Below are positions 14,096-21,955 of a stretch of 22,898 nt of DNA, in pieces. The DNA lies in the NCBI GenBank assembly GCA_040226215.1, contig JAVKFF010000157.1, positions 1 through 22,898 of the forward strand. The letters run 5' to 3'. Source of the DNA: JAVKFF01 sp040226215 (GTDB lineage: Bacteria; Pseudomonadota; Alphaproteobacteria; DSM-16000; Inquilinaceae). The notes under the pieces were generated by a model. That model worked only from the letters and a program-made list of their open reading frames with translations. It was not told the DNA's origin and ran no database searches. How positions within the stretch are numbered: the stretch's first letter is position 1; each line of letters starts with the position of its first letter. The position numbers and the translations under genes are program-made.

Positions 14096-16255
14096 TCAGG
14101 CGCTGCGCGCGCGGTCGACGGCGGCGATGTCCTTCGTCGCCCGCAAGGCCGCGATGATGTTCGACAAGTGCTTGGCGTCGCTGACCGAGATGTCGATCAG
14201 CATCTCGAAGAACTCGGAATCCCGATGGGTGATCTTCAGGTTGATGATGTTGCCGCCATTCTTGCCGATCACCGTCGTCAGGTTGCCCAGGCTGCCCGGC
14301 TCGTTGGCGATCACGGTGCGGATGCGCGCCGTGCGATCTTCCGCCACCTGCTCGTCCCAGGACACGTCGATCCAGCGTTCCGGCTGGTCGTAGAAGCTCT
14401 CCAGCGTCTCGCAGTCGATGGTGTGGATCGTTACGCCCTTGCCGGTGGTCACGATGCCGACGATGCGGTCGCCCGGGATGGGGTGACAGCAGCGCGCGAA
14501 ATGGACCGCCATGCCAGGGATCAGGCCGCGGATCGGGATCGACTGATCGCCGGACTTGCGGATCTGCCCGCGGCTCAGCGGAATGACCGTCCGGTTGCGC
14601 TGCTCCTGCTGCTCCTTCTGCTGGGCCGAGCGATGCTCGGGATAGACCGCGTTGAAGACCTCGCGCGCCGGGGTGATGCCGGCACCGACATTGGCCAGCA
14701 CGTCCTCGGCCGTGCGCGCCTTCACCTTTTCGGCGATGGCGTCGAGCGCCCGCTCGGAGAAGTCGTAGCCCTCCTGCCGGAAGGTCTTCACCAGCATCGC
14801 CCGGCCAAGCTCGCCATACTGTTCGCGCTGCCGCTGACGCACGAAGCGGCGGATGCGCGCCCGCGCCTTGCCGGTGACCGCGATGCGCTCCCATTCCGGC
14901 GAGGGGGTGGAGTTCTTCGAGGTCAGGATCTCGACCTGGTCGCCATTCGACAGCGTCTCGCGCAGCTGCACCAGGCGGCCGTTCACCTTGGCGCCGATGC
15001 AGCGGTCGCCGACCTCGGAGTGGACGGCATAGGCGAAATCGATCGGCGTCGCCCCCTGCGGCAGGGAAATCAGCATGCCCTTGGGCGAGAAGCAGAAGAC
15101 CTGGTCCTGGAACAGCTCCATCTTGGTGTGTTCCAGGAACTCCTCGGGCCGGCCGGTGTGTTCCAGGATGTCGAGCAGTTCGCGCAGCCAGCGGTATTGC
15201 GGCGCGTCGCGGGCGGGCTCGCCCGACTTGTAGGACCAGTGCGCCGCCACGCCGAGCTCGGCGATTGTGTGCATCTCCTGGGTGCGTATCTGCACCTCGA
15301 TGCGCTGGCGCTGCGGGCCGATGACGCCGGTATGCAGCGACTGGTAGCCGTTCGGCTTGGGCGTGGAGATGTAGTCCTTGAAGCGGTTGGGGAGCGACTT
15401 GTAGAGGCCGTGCAGCGCGCCCAGCACCTGGTAGCACTCACCGACCGTGTCGACGCTGATGCGGAAGGCGATGATGTCGGTCAGCTGCTCGAAGGCGATC
15501 TGCTTGCGCTGCATCTTGCGCCAGATCGAGTAGGGCCGCTTCTCGCGCCCGGTGACCCTGGCATCGATGCCCGAGCGCGACAGCACCTCGCGCAGCTCGG
15601 CGATGATGTCGGCGACCAGGTCGCCACCCTCCTGGCGCAGGAAGGCGAGCCTGGCGGCGATGCCCTCACGCGCTTCCGGGTTCAGGTGCTGGAAGGCGAT
15701 GTCCTCGAGCTCGTCCTTCATCTCGCCCATGCCGATGCGCTCGGCCAGCGGGGCGTAGATCTCCATCGTCTCGCGGGCGATGCGCTGGCGCTTGTCGACG
15801 TTGCCGATGGCGTCGAGCGTGCGCATGTTGTGCAGCCGATCGACCAGCTTGACCAGCAGCACGCGCATATCCTTCGACATGGCCAGCAGCAGCTTGCGGA
15901 AATTCTCCGCCTGCTTGGCGTGGGCGTCCTGGAATTCGAGCTTCGACAGCTTGGTGACGCCGTCGACCAGTTCGCCGATCTCCGGGCCGAACTGGGACTG
16001 GATGTCGTCGAGCGTCGCCACGGTATCCTCGACCGTGTCGTGCAGCAGGCCGGTGACGATGGAGCCCGTGTCGAGCTTCATGTCCGCCAGGATGCCGGCG
16101 ACTTCCAGGGGATGCAGGAAATAGGGATCGCCCGAGGCACGGCGCTGCGTGCCATGGGCGCGCATGGAAAAGACATAGGCCCGATTGATGAGGTCCTCAT
16201 CGGCATCGGGATCGTAGGCTTTGACCCGTTCGACCAGTTCGTATTGACGGATCAT
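14096..16255 (-). CDS. rsh: Bifunctional (p)ppGpp synthetase/hydrolase (RelA/SpoT family, Rsh)
   Basis: This 719-residue protein makes and degrades (p)ppGpp. The N-terminal HD hydrolase domain has LLHDTVEDT (His72-Asp73, Glu76-Asp77). The synthetase domain runs from about residue 235 to 345 and contains REKRPYSIWRKM and PNGYQSLHT. The RFKD form at residues 291-294 is the RxKD motif of bifunctional enzymes, in contrast to ExDD of synthetase-only RelA. A TGS domain (~387-446) and a C-terminal ACT domain (~644-719) follow. Both active sites look intact, so this should be the cell's main stringent-response enzyme. It lies downstream of rpoZ but behind an intrinsic terminator, so it may need its own promoter. 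Confidence 0.96.
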   Translation of the reverse strand: MIRQYELVERVKAYDPDADEDLINRAYVFSMRAHGTQRRASGDPYFLHPLEVAGILADMKLDTGSIVTGLLHDTVEDTVATLDDIQSQFGPEIGELVDGVTKLSKLEFQDAHAKQAENFRKLLLAMSKDMRVLLVKLVDRLHNMRTLDAIGNVDKRQRIARETMEIYAPLAERIGMGEMKDELEDIAFQHLNPEAREGIAARLAFLRQEGGDLVADIIAELREVLSRSGIDARVTGREKRPYSIWRKMQRKQIAFEQLTDIIAFRISVDTVGECYQVLGALHGLYKSLPNRFKDYISTPKPNGYQSLHTGVIGPQRQRIEVQIRTQEMHTIAELGVAAHWSYKSGEPARDAPQYRWLRELLDILEHTGRPEEFLEHTKMELFQDQVFCFSPKGMLISLPQGATPIDFAYAVHSEVGDRCIGAKVNGRLVQLRETLSNGDQVEILTSKNSTPSPEWERIAVTGKARARIRRFVRQRQREQYGELGRAMLVKTFRQEGYDFSERALDAIAEKVKARTAEDVLANVGAGITPAREVFNAVYPEHRSAQQKEQQEQRNRTVIPLSRGQIRKSGDQSIPIRGLIPGMAVHFARCCHPIPGDRIVGIVTTGKGVTIHTIDCETLESFYDQPERWIDVSWDEQVAEDRTARIRTVIANEPGSLGNLTTVIGKNGGNIINLKITHRDSEFFEMLIDISVSDAKHLSNIIAALRATKDIAAVDRARSA

Positions 16256-16326
16256 GATGCGGTTACGCCACCCCCGGGCTCGTGAATGCTACACTCTAGC
16301 ATCATCGATATGGGGTCGCGGGCAGG

Positions 16327-16359
16327 AAAAAGCCGGGCTTATGCTGCCATTCGCCCGGC
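16327..16359 (-). terminator. Intrinsic terminator of rpoZ
   Basis: On the minus strand, GCCGGGC (complement of 16353-16359) pairs with GCCCGGC (complement of 16332-16338) around a 14-base loop. The stem is followed at once by TTTTT (complement of 16327-16331). It starts 11 bases after the rpoZ stop codon and lies about 70 bases before the rsh start. It should reduce read-through from rpoZ into rsh. Confidence 0.7.
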
Positions 16360-16370
16360 GCACGGCTCCG

Positions 16371-16835
16371 TCAGGCAGTCTCTTCGTCCGCGTCGGCCGC
16401 TTCGTCCGCGTCGGCAACGTCGTCAGTGACCGACACGTCGTCAGCGTCCGCCACGTCGTCGGTGTCGACGGGCGGCGTGTCCAGTTCCTCGGCCTCGGCG
16501 ATCTGGTCGGTGCCGGCGACGAGTTCGCCTTCCTCGGCGACCACGCCCTGCCACTCCTCCTCGCCGACCATCAGGTCGATGGCCTCGTCTTCTTCGTCGT
16601 CCTCGTGGGCGAGGTAGCGCTGATGACCGCGGATCAGGTTCTCGCGCAACACGTCGAGCGAGATGGTGTCGTCGGCGATCTCACGCAGCGCCACCACCGG
16701 GTTCTTGTCGTTGTCCCGGTCGACGGTCAGTTCCTCACCCGCCGAGATGTTGCGGGCGCGCTGGGCTGCCAGCATGACGAGGTCGAAACGGTTGGAAACC
16801 TTCTCTACGCAGTCTTCGACGGTGACGCGGGCCAT
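16371..16835 (-). CDS. rpoZ: DNA-directed RNA polymerase omega subunit with long acidic tail
   Basis: This 154-residue protein begins MARVTVEDCVEKVSNRFDLVMLAAQRAR, the omega core that folds around the beta' C-terminus and helps assemble RNA polymerase. The remaining core runs to about residue 75, including KNPVVALREIAD. Residues 77-154 form a tail made almost entirely of Asp, Glu, Ala and Val, with DDVADAD present twice (126-132 and 138-144). E. coli omega is 91 residues, so this is a long form. GGAAGGAG lies upstream of the ATG. In E. coli, omega contributes to a ppGpp site on RNA polymerase, and rsh is the downstream neighbour. The acidic tail's role is unknown. Confidence 0.94.
   Translation of the reverse strand: MARVTVEDCVEKVSNRFDLVMLAAQRARNISAGEELTVDRDNDKNPVVALREIADDTISLDVLRENLIRGHQRYLAHEDDEEDEAIDLMVGEEEWQGVVAEEGELVAGTDQIAEAEELDTPPVDTDDVADADDVSVTDDVADADEAADADEETA
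16382..16415. repeat. 16-bp direct repeat inside the rpoZ acidic tail
   Basis: CTTCGTCCGCGTCGGC occurs at 16382-16397 and again at 16400-16415, a period of 18 bases or six codons. Further GTCGTC and GTCCGC units continue to about 16470. The repeat encodes part of the Ala-Asp-rich end of omega and suggests that the tail grew by in-frame slippage or unequal exchange. Confidence 0.75.
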
Positions 16836-17162
16836 GGGCCGACGCTCCTTCCATGATCACAGGACACGGGTACGATCCGGGAAAGGCCGGAAATTAGGCG
16901 TGGATTGCGCCAGGTGCAAGGCCTCAATGCAGGTGAATTGCTCCTATCCGCCCATTGCATGCTGGCATTTTTGTACCACTTCGCGTATTGGCGGTCACAG
17001 CCGAGAAACGTGGAACGAAGCAATCGGTATTTGACCGATATCTTTCGGGTCTTTCGACATCAAGAACAGCCCGGATCGATCGAAGTTCAATCGTCACGTG
17101 CCGCGATATATTCGGCGACATATACGAACACAAGGCCAACACTTTTTTTGGGAAGACACGAA
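16836..17162. other. Divergent intergenic region between rpoZ and the NYN-domain gene
   Basis: This 327-base stretch has no convincing gene and is visibly richer in A and T than its surroundings. It must hold promoters for both rpoZ and the NYN gene. Near rpoZ there is a GGAAGGAG ribosome binding site. Near the NYN gene, TATATT (17107-17112) is a possible -10 element, but no good -35 stands at the right distance. Seven T residues (17143-17149) precede the GGGAAG ribosome binding site. A short palindrome at 17023-17039 is listed separately. Small reading frames here have no family features. Confidence 0.6.
17023..17039. repeat. Operator-like palindrome upstream of the NYN-domain gene
   Basis: ATCGGT (17023-17028) and ACCGAT (17034-17039) are a perfect inverted repeat with the 5-base spacer ATTTG. 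It overlaps TTGACC, a -35-like hexamer, in the divergent intergenic region. The size fits a dimeric regulator site, but no regulator is identified. Confidence 0.35.
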
Positions 17163-17777
17163 ATGATATTCTACCGTGAGGAACGGCTTGCGCTGTTCAT
17201 CGACGGCGCGAACCTCTATTCCGCTGCCAGGGCTCTCACCTTCGACATCGACTACCGCCGCCTTCTCGACCTGTTCTCCAAGCGGGCGCGGCTGATCCGG
17301 GCGAATTATTATACAACCATGGTGGAGGATCAGGAGTACACGCCGATCCGGCCGCTGATCGACTGGCTCGACTACAACGGCTATCGGATGGTCACCAAGC
17401 CGATCCGCGAGTACACCGACAGCCAGGGGCGCCGAAAGGTCAAGGGGTCGATCGACATCGACCTGGCGATCGACGCGCTGGAACTCGCGGAGCGTGTCGA
17501 TCACATCGTGCTGTTCTCCGGCGATGGCGACTTCCGTCGGCTTGTCGAGGCGCTGCAGCGGAAGGGCGTGCGGGTCAGCGTGGTGAGCACGGTGAAGGCC
17601 CAGCCGCCGATGATCGCGGACGAGTTGCGCCGCCAGGCCGACAACTTCATCGAGCTGGCAGACCTCGCCCAGCACATCGAGCGCGAGGGCGGCCCGAACT
17701 CGGCGCGCAACCGCACCGACCGCTCGAACATGGACGAGAATGAGGACGAGGACGAAGACGAAGGCGACGACAACTGA
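17163..17777 (+). CDS. LabA-like NYN domain (PIN-like) protein
   Basis: This 204-residue protein has a NYN domain, a PIN-like fold found in proven and predicted RNases. The opening ERLALFIDGANLYSAARAL supplies Asp14 and Asn17. The second acidic group is in KGSIDIDLAIDALEL (Asp98, Asp100, Asp104), and the third is FSGDGDFRRLVEAL (Asp121, Asp123). All metal-binding positions expected for nuclease activity are present. The end, from residue 191, is almost purely Asp, Glu and Asn. The start at 17163 agrees with the family and has GGGAAG seven bases upstream. It is divergent from rpoZ and 41 bases before a uracil-DNA glycosylase. The RNA target is unknown. Confidence 0.92.
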   Translation: MIFYREERLALFIDGANLYSAARALTFDIDYRRLLDLFSKRARLIRANYYTTMVEDQEYTPIRPLIDWLDYNGYRMVTKPIREYTDSQGRRKVKGSIDIDLAIDALELAERVDHIVLFSGDGDFRRLVEALQRKGVRVSVVSTVKAQPPMIADELRRQADNFIELADLAQHIEREGGPNSARNRTDRSNMDENEDEDEDEGDDN

Positions 17778-17818
17778 GTGCATGACCGCCAGCACCGGTA
17801 GCGGCTGATCGCGATCCC

Positions 17819-18478
17819 ATGCCCGCCTTGACACCCGTTGCCGACGGTCTGGCGCCACCGCCGGACTGCCAGTCCTGCCCGCGCCTCGCCGGCTTCCGCG
17901 AGGCCAACCGGCAGGCCTTCCCGGCCTTCCACAACGCGCCGGTGCCTGCCTTCGGCGACCTCGATGCGCGACTGCTCATCGTCGGTCTCGCCCCGGGCCT
18001 GAAGGGGGCCAACCAGACCGGCCGGCCGTTCACCGGCGACTACGCCGGCGACCTTCTCTATGCTACCTTGCTGAAATTCGGGCTCGCCCTGGGCGCCTAC
18101 GGCAGGCATGCCGGCGACGGCATGAGGCTCGCCGGCTGCCGCATCACCAATGCCGTGCGCTGCGTACCGCCGGCCAACAAGCCGACCGGTGCGGAAATCC
18201 GGACCTGCCGGCAGTACCTGGAACGGGAGATCGCCGCGCTCGGCCGGCTCGAGGCGATTGTCGCGCTGGGCAGCGTCAGCCACGGCGCCGTGATCGCCGC
18301 GCGCGGCCTGCGCCAGGCGTCCTTCAAGTTCGCGCATGGCGCGGCCCACGACATCGGCGACGGCCTGCGCCTGTTCGACAGCTATCACTGCTCGCGCTAC
18401 AACACGAACACCGGACGGCTGACCGAGGCGATGTTCGAGGGCGTCTTCGCCCGTGTCGTCGACCATCTGGCGCGCTGA
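17819..18478 (+). CDS. Family-5 (UDGb) uracil-DNA glycosylase
   Basis: This 219-residue enzyme should remove uracil and possibly other deaminated bases from DNA. Motif I is GLAPGLKGANQTGRPFTGD (residues 56-74). It lacks the polar catalytic residue of family 1, as is usual in UDGb. The late motif is SYHCSRYNTNTGRLT. Four Cys at 17, 20, 115 and 130 fit the iron-sulfur cluster of this family. The segment NAVRCVPPANKPTGAE is also characteristic. It follows the NYN gene by 41 bases, is probably co-transcribed with it, and converges on smpB. Confidence 0.92.
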   Translation: MPALTPVADGLAPPPDCQSCPRLAGFREANRQAFPAFHNAPVPAFGDLDARLLIVGLAPGLKGANQTGRPFTGDYAGDLLYATLLKFGLALGAYGRHAGDGMRLAGCRITNAVRCVPPANKPTGAEIRTCRQYLEREIAALGRLEAIVALGSVSHGAVIAARGLRQASFKFAHGAAHDIGDGLRLFDSYHCSRYNTNTGRLTEAMFEGVFARVVDHLAR

Positions 18479-18506
18479 GCCGGGCGCGGGGGCACCGGCG
18501 CTCAGC
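18474..18506. terminator. Palindrome spanning both stop codons of convergent UDG and smpB
   Basis: GCTGAGCCGG (18474-18483) can pair with CCGGC (18495-18499) and TCAGC (18502-18506), leaving a 2-base bulge (GC at 18500-18501) and an 11-base loop. The structure includes both stop codons. No T-run follows on either strand, so a bidirectional terminator role is only plausible. Confidence 0.35.
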
Positions 18507-18975
18507 CGAGATCGCGCATCAGCCGCTGCTTCTGGCGGTTCCAGTCGCGTTCCTTGATCGTCTCGCGCTTGTCGACCGTCTTCTTGCCGCGAGCCACGCC
18601 GATCGACACCTTCGCCAGGCCGCGCTTGTTGAAGTAGATCGACAGCGGCACCAGCGTCACGCCCTTGCGCTGCACCGCCCCCATCAACTGGTTCATTTCG
18701 CGCCGATGGATCAGCAGCTTGCGCGGCCGCTTGGGCTCGTGATTGAAGCGGTTGGCGGGCGTGTATTCCGGGATGTGGGCGTTGAACAGGTAGAGTTCGC
18801 CCTGCATCGGCCCGGCATAGGCCTCGTTGAGGCTGGCCCGCCCGGCGCGCAGCGACTTCACCTCGCTGCCCACCAGCATGATCCCGGCCTCCACCACCTC
18901 GTCGATGAAGTAGTCGAAGCGGGCGCGCCGGTTCTGCGCGACGGTGGTTCCCTGTGTGGCGGTGGTGGTCGCCAT
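18502..18975 (-). CDS. smpB: SsrA-binding protein SmpB
   Basis: This 157-residue RNA-binding protein delivers tmRNA to stalled ribosomes in trans-translation. The OB-fold core begins NRRARFDYFIDEVVEAGIMLVGSEVKSLR and continues with GRASLNEAYA and the late ARGKKTVDKRETIKERDWNR. The last residues are the basic tail that enters the ribosomal decoding centre. The short N-terminal extension rich in Thr and Ala is common in alphaproteobacteria. It follows dapA by 42 bases, with a hairpin between them. The tmRNA gene is not seen in this window. Confidence 0.96.
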   Translation of the reverse strand: MATTTATQGTTVAQNRRARFDYFIDEVVEAGIMLVGSEVKSLRAGRASLNEAYAGPMQGELYLFNAHIPEYTPANRFNHEPKRPRKLLIHRREMNQLMGAVQRKGVTLVPLSIYFNKRGLAKVSIGVARGKKTVDKRETIKERDWNRQKQRLMRDLG

Positions 18976-18990
18976 TGCTGGTCTCTCGAT

Positions 18991-19016
18991 CGGGGGCGGA
19001 GCGGGCTCCGCCCCTG
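18991..19016. repeat. Intercistronic hairpin between dapA and smpB
   Basis: GGGGCGGAG (18993-19001) and CTCCGCCCC (19006-19014) form a perfect 9-bp stem around a CGGG loop; C18991 and G19016 can add one outer pair. It occupies most of the 42-base gap after the dapA stop codon. No T-run follows on the minus strand, so it is more likely an RNA-stabilising or partial-termination element than a full terminator. Confidence 0.55.
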
Positions 19017-19017
19017 C

Positions 19018-19917
19018 TCAGTTCAACAGGCCGGCGTGCCGGAGCGCGTCCGCGACAGCCCGCTTGGTCGGCTCGCCGACGGGAACGAGCGGCAACCGGA
19101 TGGCCGGCTCGCACAGGCCGAGCAGGCTGGCGGCGTATTTCACCGGCGCCGGGCTGCTCTCCAGGAACAGCGCCCGGTGCAGCGGTCCCAGGCGGTCGCG
19201 GACCTCCGCCATGGCGGCGGTATCGCTGGCGGCCCAGGCGGCCCACTGCTCGGCGCAGAGCCGCGGCGCCACGTTCGCCGTCACCGAGATGCAGCCGTGT
19301 CCGCCCTGGGCGAAGAAGGCGGTGGCTGTCGCATCCTCACCGGAAAGCTGGCAGAAATCGGGGCCGATCTCGGTCCGCACCCGCAGGGGCCGCGCCAGGT
19401 CGTTGGTCGCGTCCTTCACGCCGGCGATGCGCGGCAGGTCGGCCAGCCGCTTCATGGTCTCCACCGACATGTCGACCACCGACCGGCCGGGGATGTTGTA
19501 GATCAGGATCGGCAGGCCGGTGGCGTCATGGATCGCCTTGAAATGCGCGTATAGCCCGTCCTGGGTCGGCTTGTTGTAGTAGGGCGTGACGACAAGCAGG
19601 CCGTCGGCGCCGGCCGTCTCGGCGTGGCGCGACAGGCTGACCGCCTCGGAGGTGGAGTTGGAGCCGGCGCCGGCGATCACCGGTACCCGCCCCGATGCTG
19701 CCTCTATTGCCAACTCGACGACACGATGATGTTCATCATGGCTCAGTGTCGGCGATTCACCGGTTGTGCCGACAGGAACGACCCCCGTCGACCCCTCGGT
19801 GATCTGCCAGTCGACAAATTTCTGGAATCCATCCGCATCCACTTGAGAACCATCGGCGGTCAGTGGTGTGATCAGCGCCGGAATCGATCCGCGAAAGAGA
19901 ATGGAAGCGTCGGACAT
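19018..19917 (-). CDS. dapA: 4-hydroxy-tetrahydrodipicolinate synthase
   Basis: This 299-residue TIM-barrel aldolase condenses pyruvate with aspartate semialdehyde in lysine and diaminopimelate synthesis. The motif GTTGESPTL (50-58) is present. Tyr140 lies in LIYNIPGRS, and Lys168 in AGVKDAT forms the Schiff base. Arg145 is also in place. The ATG at 19917 was chosen because the conserved part begins there (ILFRGSIPALITPL) and AAGG lies upstream; a longer form from 20028 would overlap the divergent slt gene. The start codons of dapA and slt are only 43 bases apart. Confidence 0.95.
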   Translation of the reverse strand: MSDASILFRGSIPALITPLTADGSQVDADGFQKFVDWQITEGSTGVVPVGTTGESPTLSHDEHHRVVELAIEAASGRVPVIAGAGSNSTSEAVSLSRHAETAGADGLLVVTPYYNKPTQDGLYAHFKAIHDATGLPILIYNIPGRSVVDMSVETMKRLADLPRIAGVKDATNDLARPLRVRTEIGPDFCQLSGEDATATAFFAQGGHGCISVTANVAPRLCAEQWAAWAASDTAAMAEVRDRLGPLHRALFLESSPAPVKYAASLLGLCEPAIRLPLVPVGEPTKRAVADALRHAGLLN

Positions 19918-19960
19918 GATCTTAGCCTTGTGGCATCGCTCGGAAGGGCGGCAGAAGCTA

Positions 19961-21955
19961 ATGCGCCTGGGCCGCTTTGCCAAGGGCGCGGCCTGCGGCC
20001 TGGCCGTCGTCACGGGCATGGCAGCCACGCTGCCCCTCGGCCAGGCTGTTGCCCAGAGCCAACCGGACGTGCTGTCCGCGGTCGACGAAGCGGTCTACCG
20101 CAGCGCCTTCGGCGCGTTCGAGTCGAACGCCTGGGACACCGCCCGCACGCTCGCCGGCCAGGCCCAGGACCCGGTCCTGGCCGAGGTCATCACCTGGCTC
20201 GACCTGCAGCGCGATCCCGGTACCGCCGATTTCCGCGACATTGCCGACTTCCTCGTGGGCCACGCCGACTGGCCGCGCGCCACCCAGCTGCGCCTGCTGG
20301 CGGAGCGGCGCATTCCGCCGGGCCTGCCCGACGCCGAGATCGTCGCCTGGCACGACCAGTTCCCGCCGCTGACCTTCGACGCCAGCACCGCCTATGTCGA
20401 CGCTCTGATGGCCCTGGGCCGGGCGGAGGATGCCCGCACCTATCTGCGCGACCGCTGGATCGACATCCCGCTGACCGATACTCAGCACGCCCAGTGGATC
20501 GGTGCCTATGGCCGCCTGCTGACCGCGGAGGATCACTGGGCCCGGCTCGACAACCTGCTCTGGGAGGTGCGCGAGGGCGAGGCGGCGCAGATGTATCCGC
20601 TGGTCTCCGCCGGCCAGCGCGCCCTGGCGGAAGCCCGCCTGCTGCTGGCCCAGCGCGAGAACGGCGTCGACGATGCCATCCGCGCCGTACCAGAGGAGCT
20701 GCGCGCGGACGAGGGCCTGATGTACGAGCGCACGCGCTGGCGCCGGCGCGCCGGCTTCTACGACGGCGCCCGGGAGATCCTGGCGGTGCAGCCCGCAAGC
20801 CTGACCCAGGACGGCCGCTGGTTCACCGAGCGCTTCTACCAGGCGCGCGAGGCCTTCTATGACGGCGACTACCAGACCGCCTACCGGCTCGCCGCCGACC
20901 ACCGGCAGACCGGCGCCTACGAGGTGTCGGAGATGGAGTGGTTCGCCGGCTGGGTGGCGCTGCGCCGGCTCGGCGACCCGGCGCTGGCGCGCCAGCACTT
21001 CGAGGCCATGCTGGCGGTGGTGGAGAGCCCCATCAGCATCGCCCGCGGCAACTACTGGATCGGCCGGGCGGAGGATGCCCGCGGCAACACCGCCGAGGCC
21101 GACGGCTGGTACGAGCGCGCCGCGGTGCACGACACAACCTTCTACGGCCAGCTCGCCGCCGACGAGCTGGGCCGCCCCACGGTCTCTCCCCTGCCCCCGC
21201 CGCCACAGCCCGGCGCGGCGGAGACCGCGTTCGAGGCCATCACCTTCGTGCGCGTCATCCGCGCTCTGTCGGAGATCGGCGAGACCGAGAACATCGAGAC
21301 CTTCCTGCGACATACCATGGGCGTGGTCGACAGCCCGGCCGAGGTCGTGCTGCTCGGCCGCCTCGCCGCCGAGGTCGGCTATCCCGACATCGGCGTGCGC
21401 CTGGCCAAGTCGGCGCAGCGCGACGGCGTGCTGGCGGTCGACATCGCCTATCCCACCGTCGATCTCTCGACCGCCGATCCGGACCTCGAGCCGGCACTGG
21501 CGCTCGCCATCATCCGCCAGGAGAGCGAGTTCGACGCCGACGTGGTCAGCTTCGCCAACGCCCACGGCCTGATGCAGATCATCCCCGGCACGGAGGCCTC
21601 GGTGGCGCGCAGCCTCGGCCTGACGCCGGACACCGACCGGCTGACCCGGGACCCGGCCTACAACATCCGCATCGGCAGCACCTATCTCAGCCGCCTCGTC
21701 GGCGACTTCCGGGGCAGCTACATCCTGGCCATCGCCGGCTACAATGCCGGCCCCGGCCGCTCGGAGGAGTGGGCCAGGCGCTTCGGCGACCCGCGCGGAC
21801 GAGACCTTTACCAGGTCATCGACTTCCTGGAGACCATCCCCTTCAACGAGACGCGCAACTACGTCCAGCGGGTGACCGAGAGCGTGGCGATCTACCGCCA
21901 GCTGCTGGGCGAGACGCCGGCGACCGGCCAGTTGACGCAGGTCCTTACCCGATGA
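19961..21955 (+). CDS. Soluble lytic murein transglycosylase (Slt70-like)
   Basis: This protein of about 664 residues has a signal peptide (cleavage probably after AVA, residue 31), a long helical superhelix region rich in paired helices (about residues 35-500), and a C-terminal SLT catalytic domain. The catalytic Glu is Glu521 in AIIRQESEFDAD, followed by AHGLMQIIPGT and AIAGYNAGPG. It should cleave peptidoglycan in the periplasm. The ATG at 19961 gives a clean signal peptide, with GGAAGGG upstream; starts at 19868 or 19916 would run into dapA. It is probably the first gene of an operon with the dehalogenase-like gene, whose start overlaps its stop in ATGA. Confidence 0.93.
   Translation: MRLGRFAKGAACGLAVVTGMAATLPLGQAVAQSQPDVLSAVDEAVYRSAFGAFESNAWDTARTLAGQAQDPVLAEVITWLDLQRDPGTADFRDIADFLVGHADWPRATQLRLLAERRIPPGLPDAEIVAWHDQFPPLTFDASTAYVDALMALGRAEDARTYLRDRWIDIPLTDTQHAQWIGAYGRLLTAEDHWARLDNLLWEVREGEAAQMYPLVSAGQRALAEARLLLAQRENGVDDAIRAVPEELRADEGLMYERTRWRRRAGFYDGAREILAVQPASLTQDGRWFTERFYQAREAFYDGDYQTAYRLAADHRQTGAYEVSEMEWFAGWVALRRLGDPALARQHFEAMLAVVESPISIARGNYWIGRAEDARGNTAEADGWYERAAVHDTTFYGQLAADELGRPTVSPLPPPPQPGAAETAFEAITFVRVIRALSEIGETENIETFLRHTMGVVDSPAEVVLLGRLAAEVGYPDIGVRLAKSAQRDGVLAVDIAYPTVDLSTADPDLEPALALAIIRQESEFDADVVSFANAHGLMQIIPGTEASVARSLGLTPDTDRLTRDPAYNIRIGSTYLSRLVGDFRGSYILAIAGYNAGPGRSEEWARRFGDPRGRDLYQVIDFLETIPFNETRNYVQRVTESVAIYRQLLGETPATGQLTQVLTR

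Noticed and set aside
14168..16285. Long open frame (705 codons) on the plus strand opposite rsh
   Set aside because: It mirrors the rsh codons, has low-complexity Leu-Asp-Val-Ala-rich composition and no motifs; rsh is intact.
16286..16302. ATGCTA/TAGCAT inverted repeat upstream of rsh as an operator or promoter
   Set aside because: The stem is only 6 bp and I could not find a matching -35 element at a proper distance, so no function can be assigned.
16924..17142. Small minus-strand frame (72 codons) in the rpoZ/NYN intergenic region
   Set aside because: No ribosome binding site, no family pattern, and a composition unlike neighbouring proteins; overlapping plus-strand frames are equally open.
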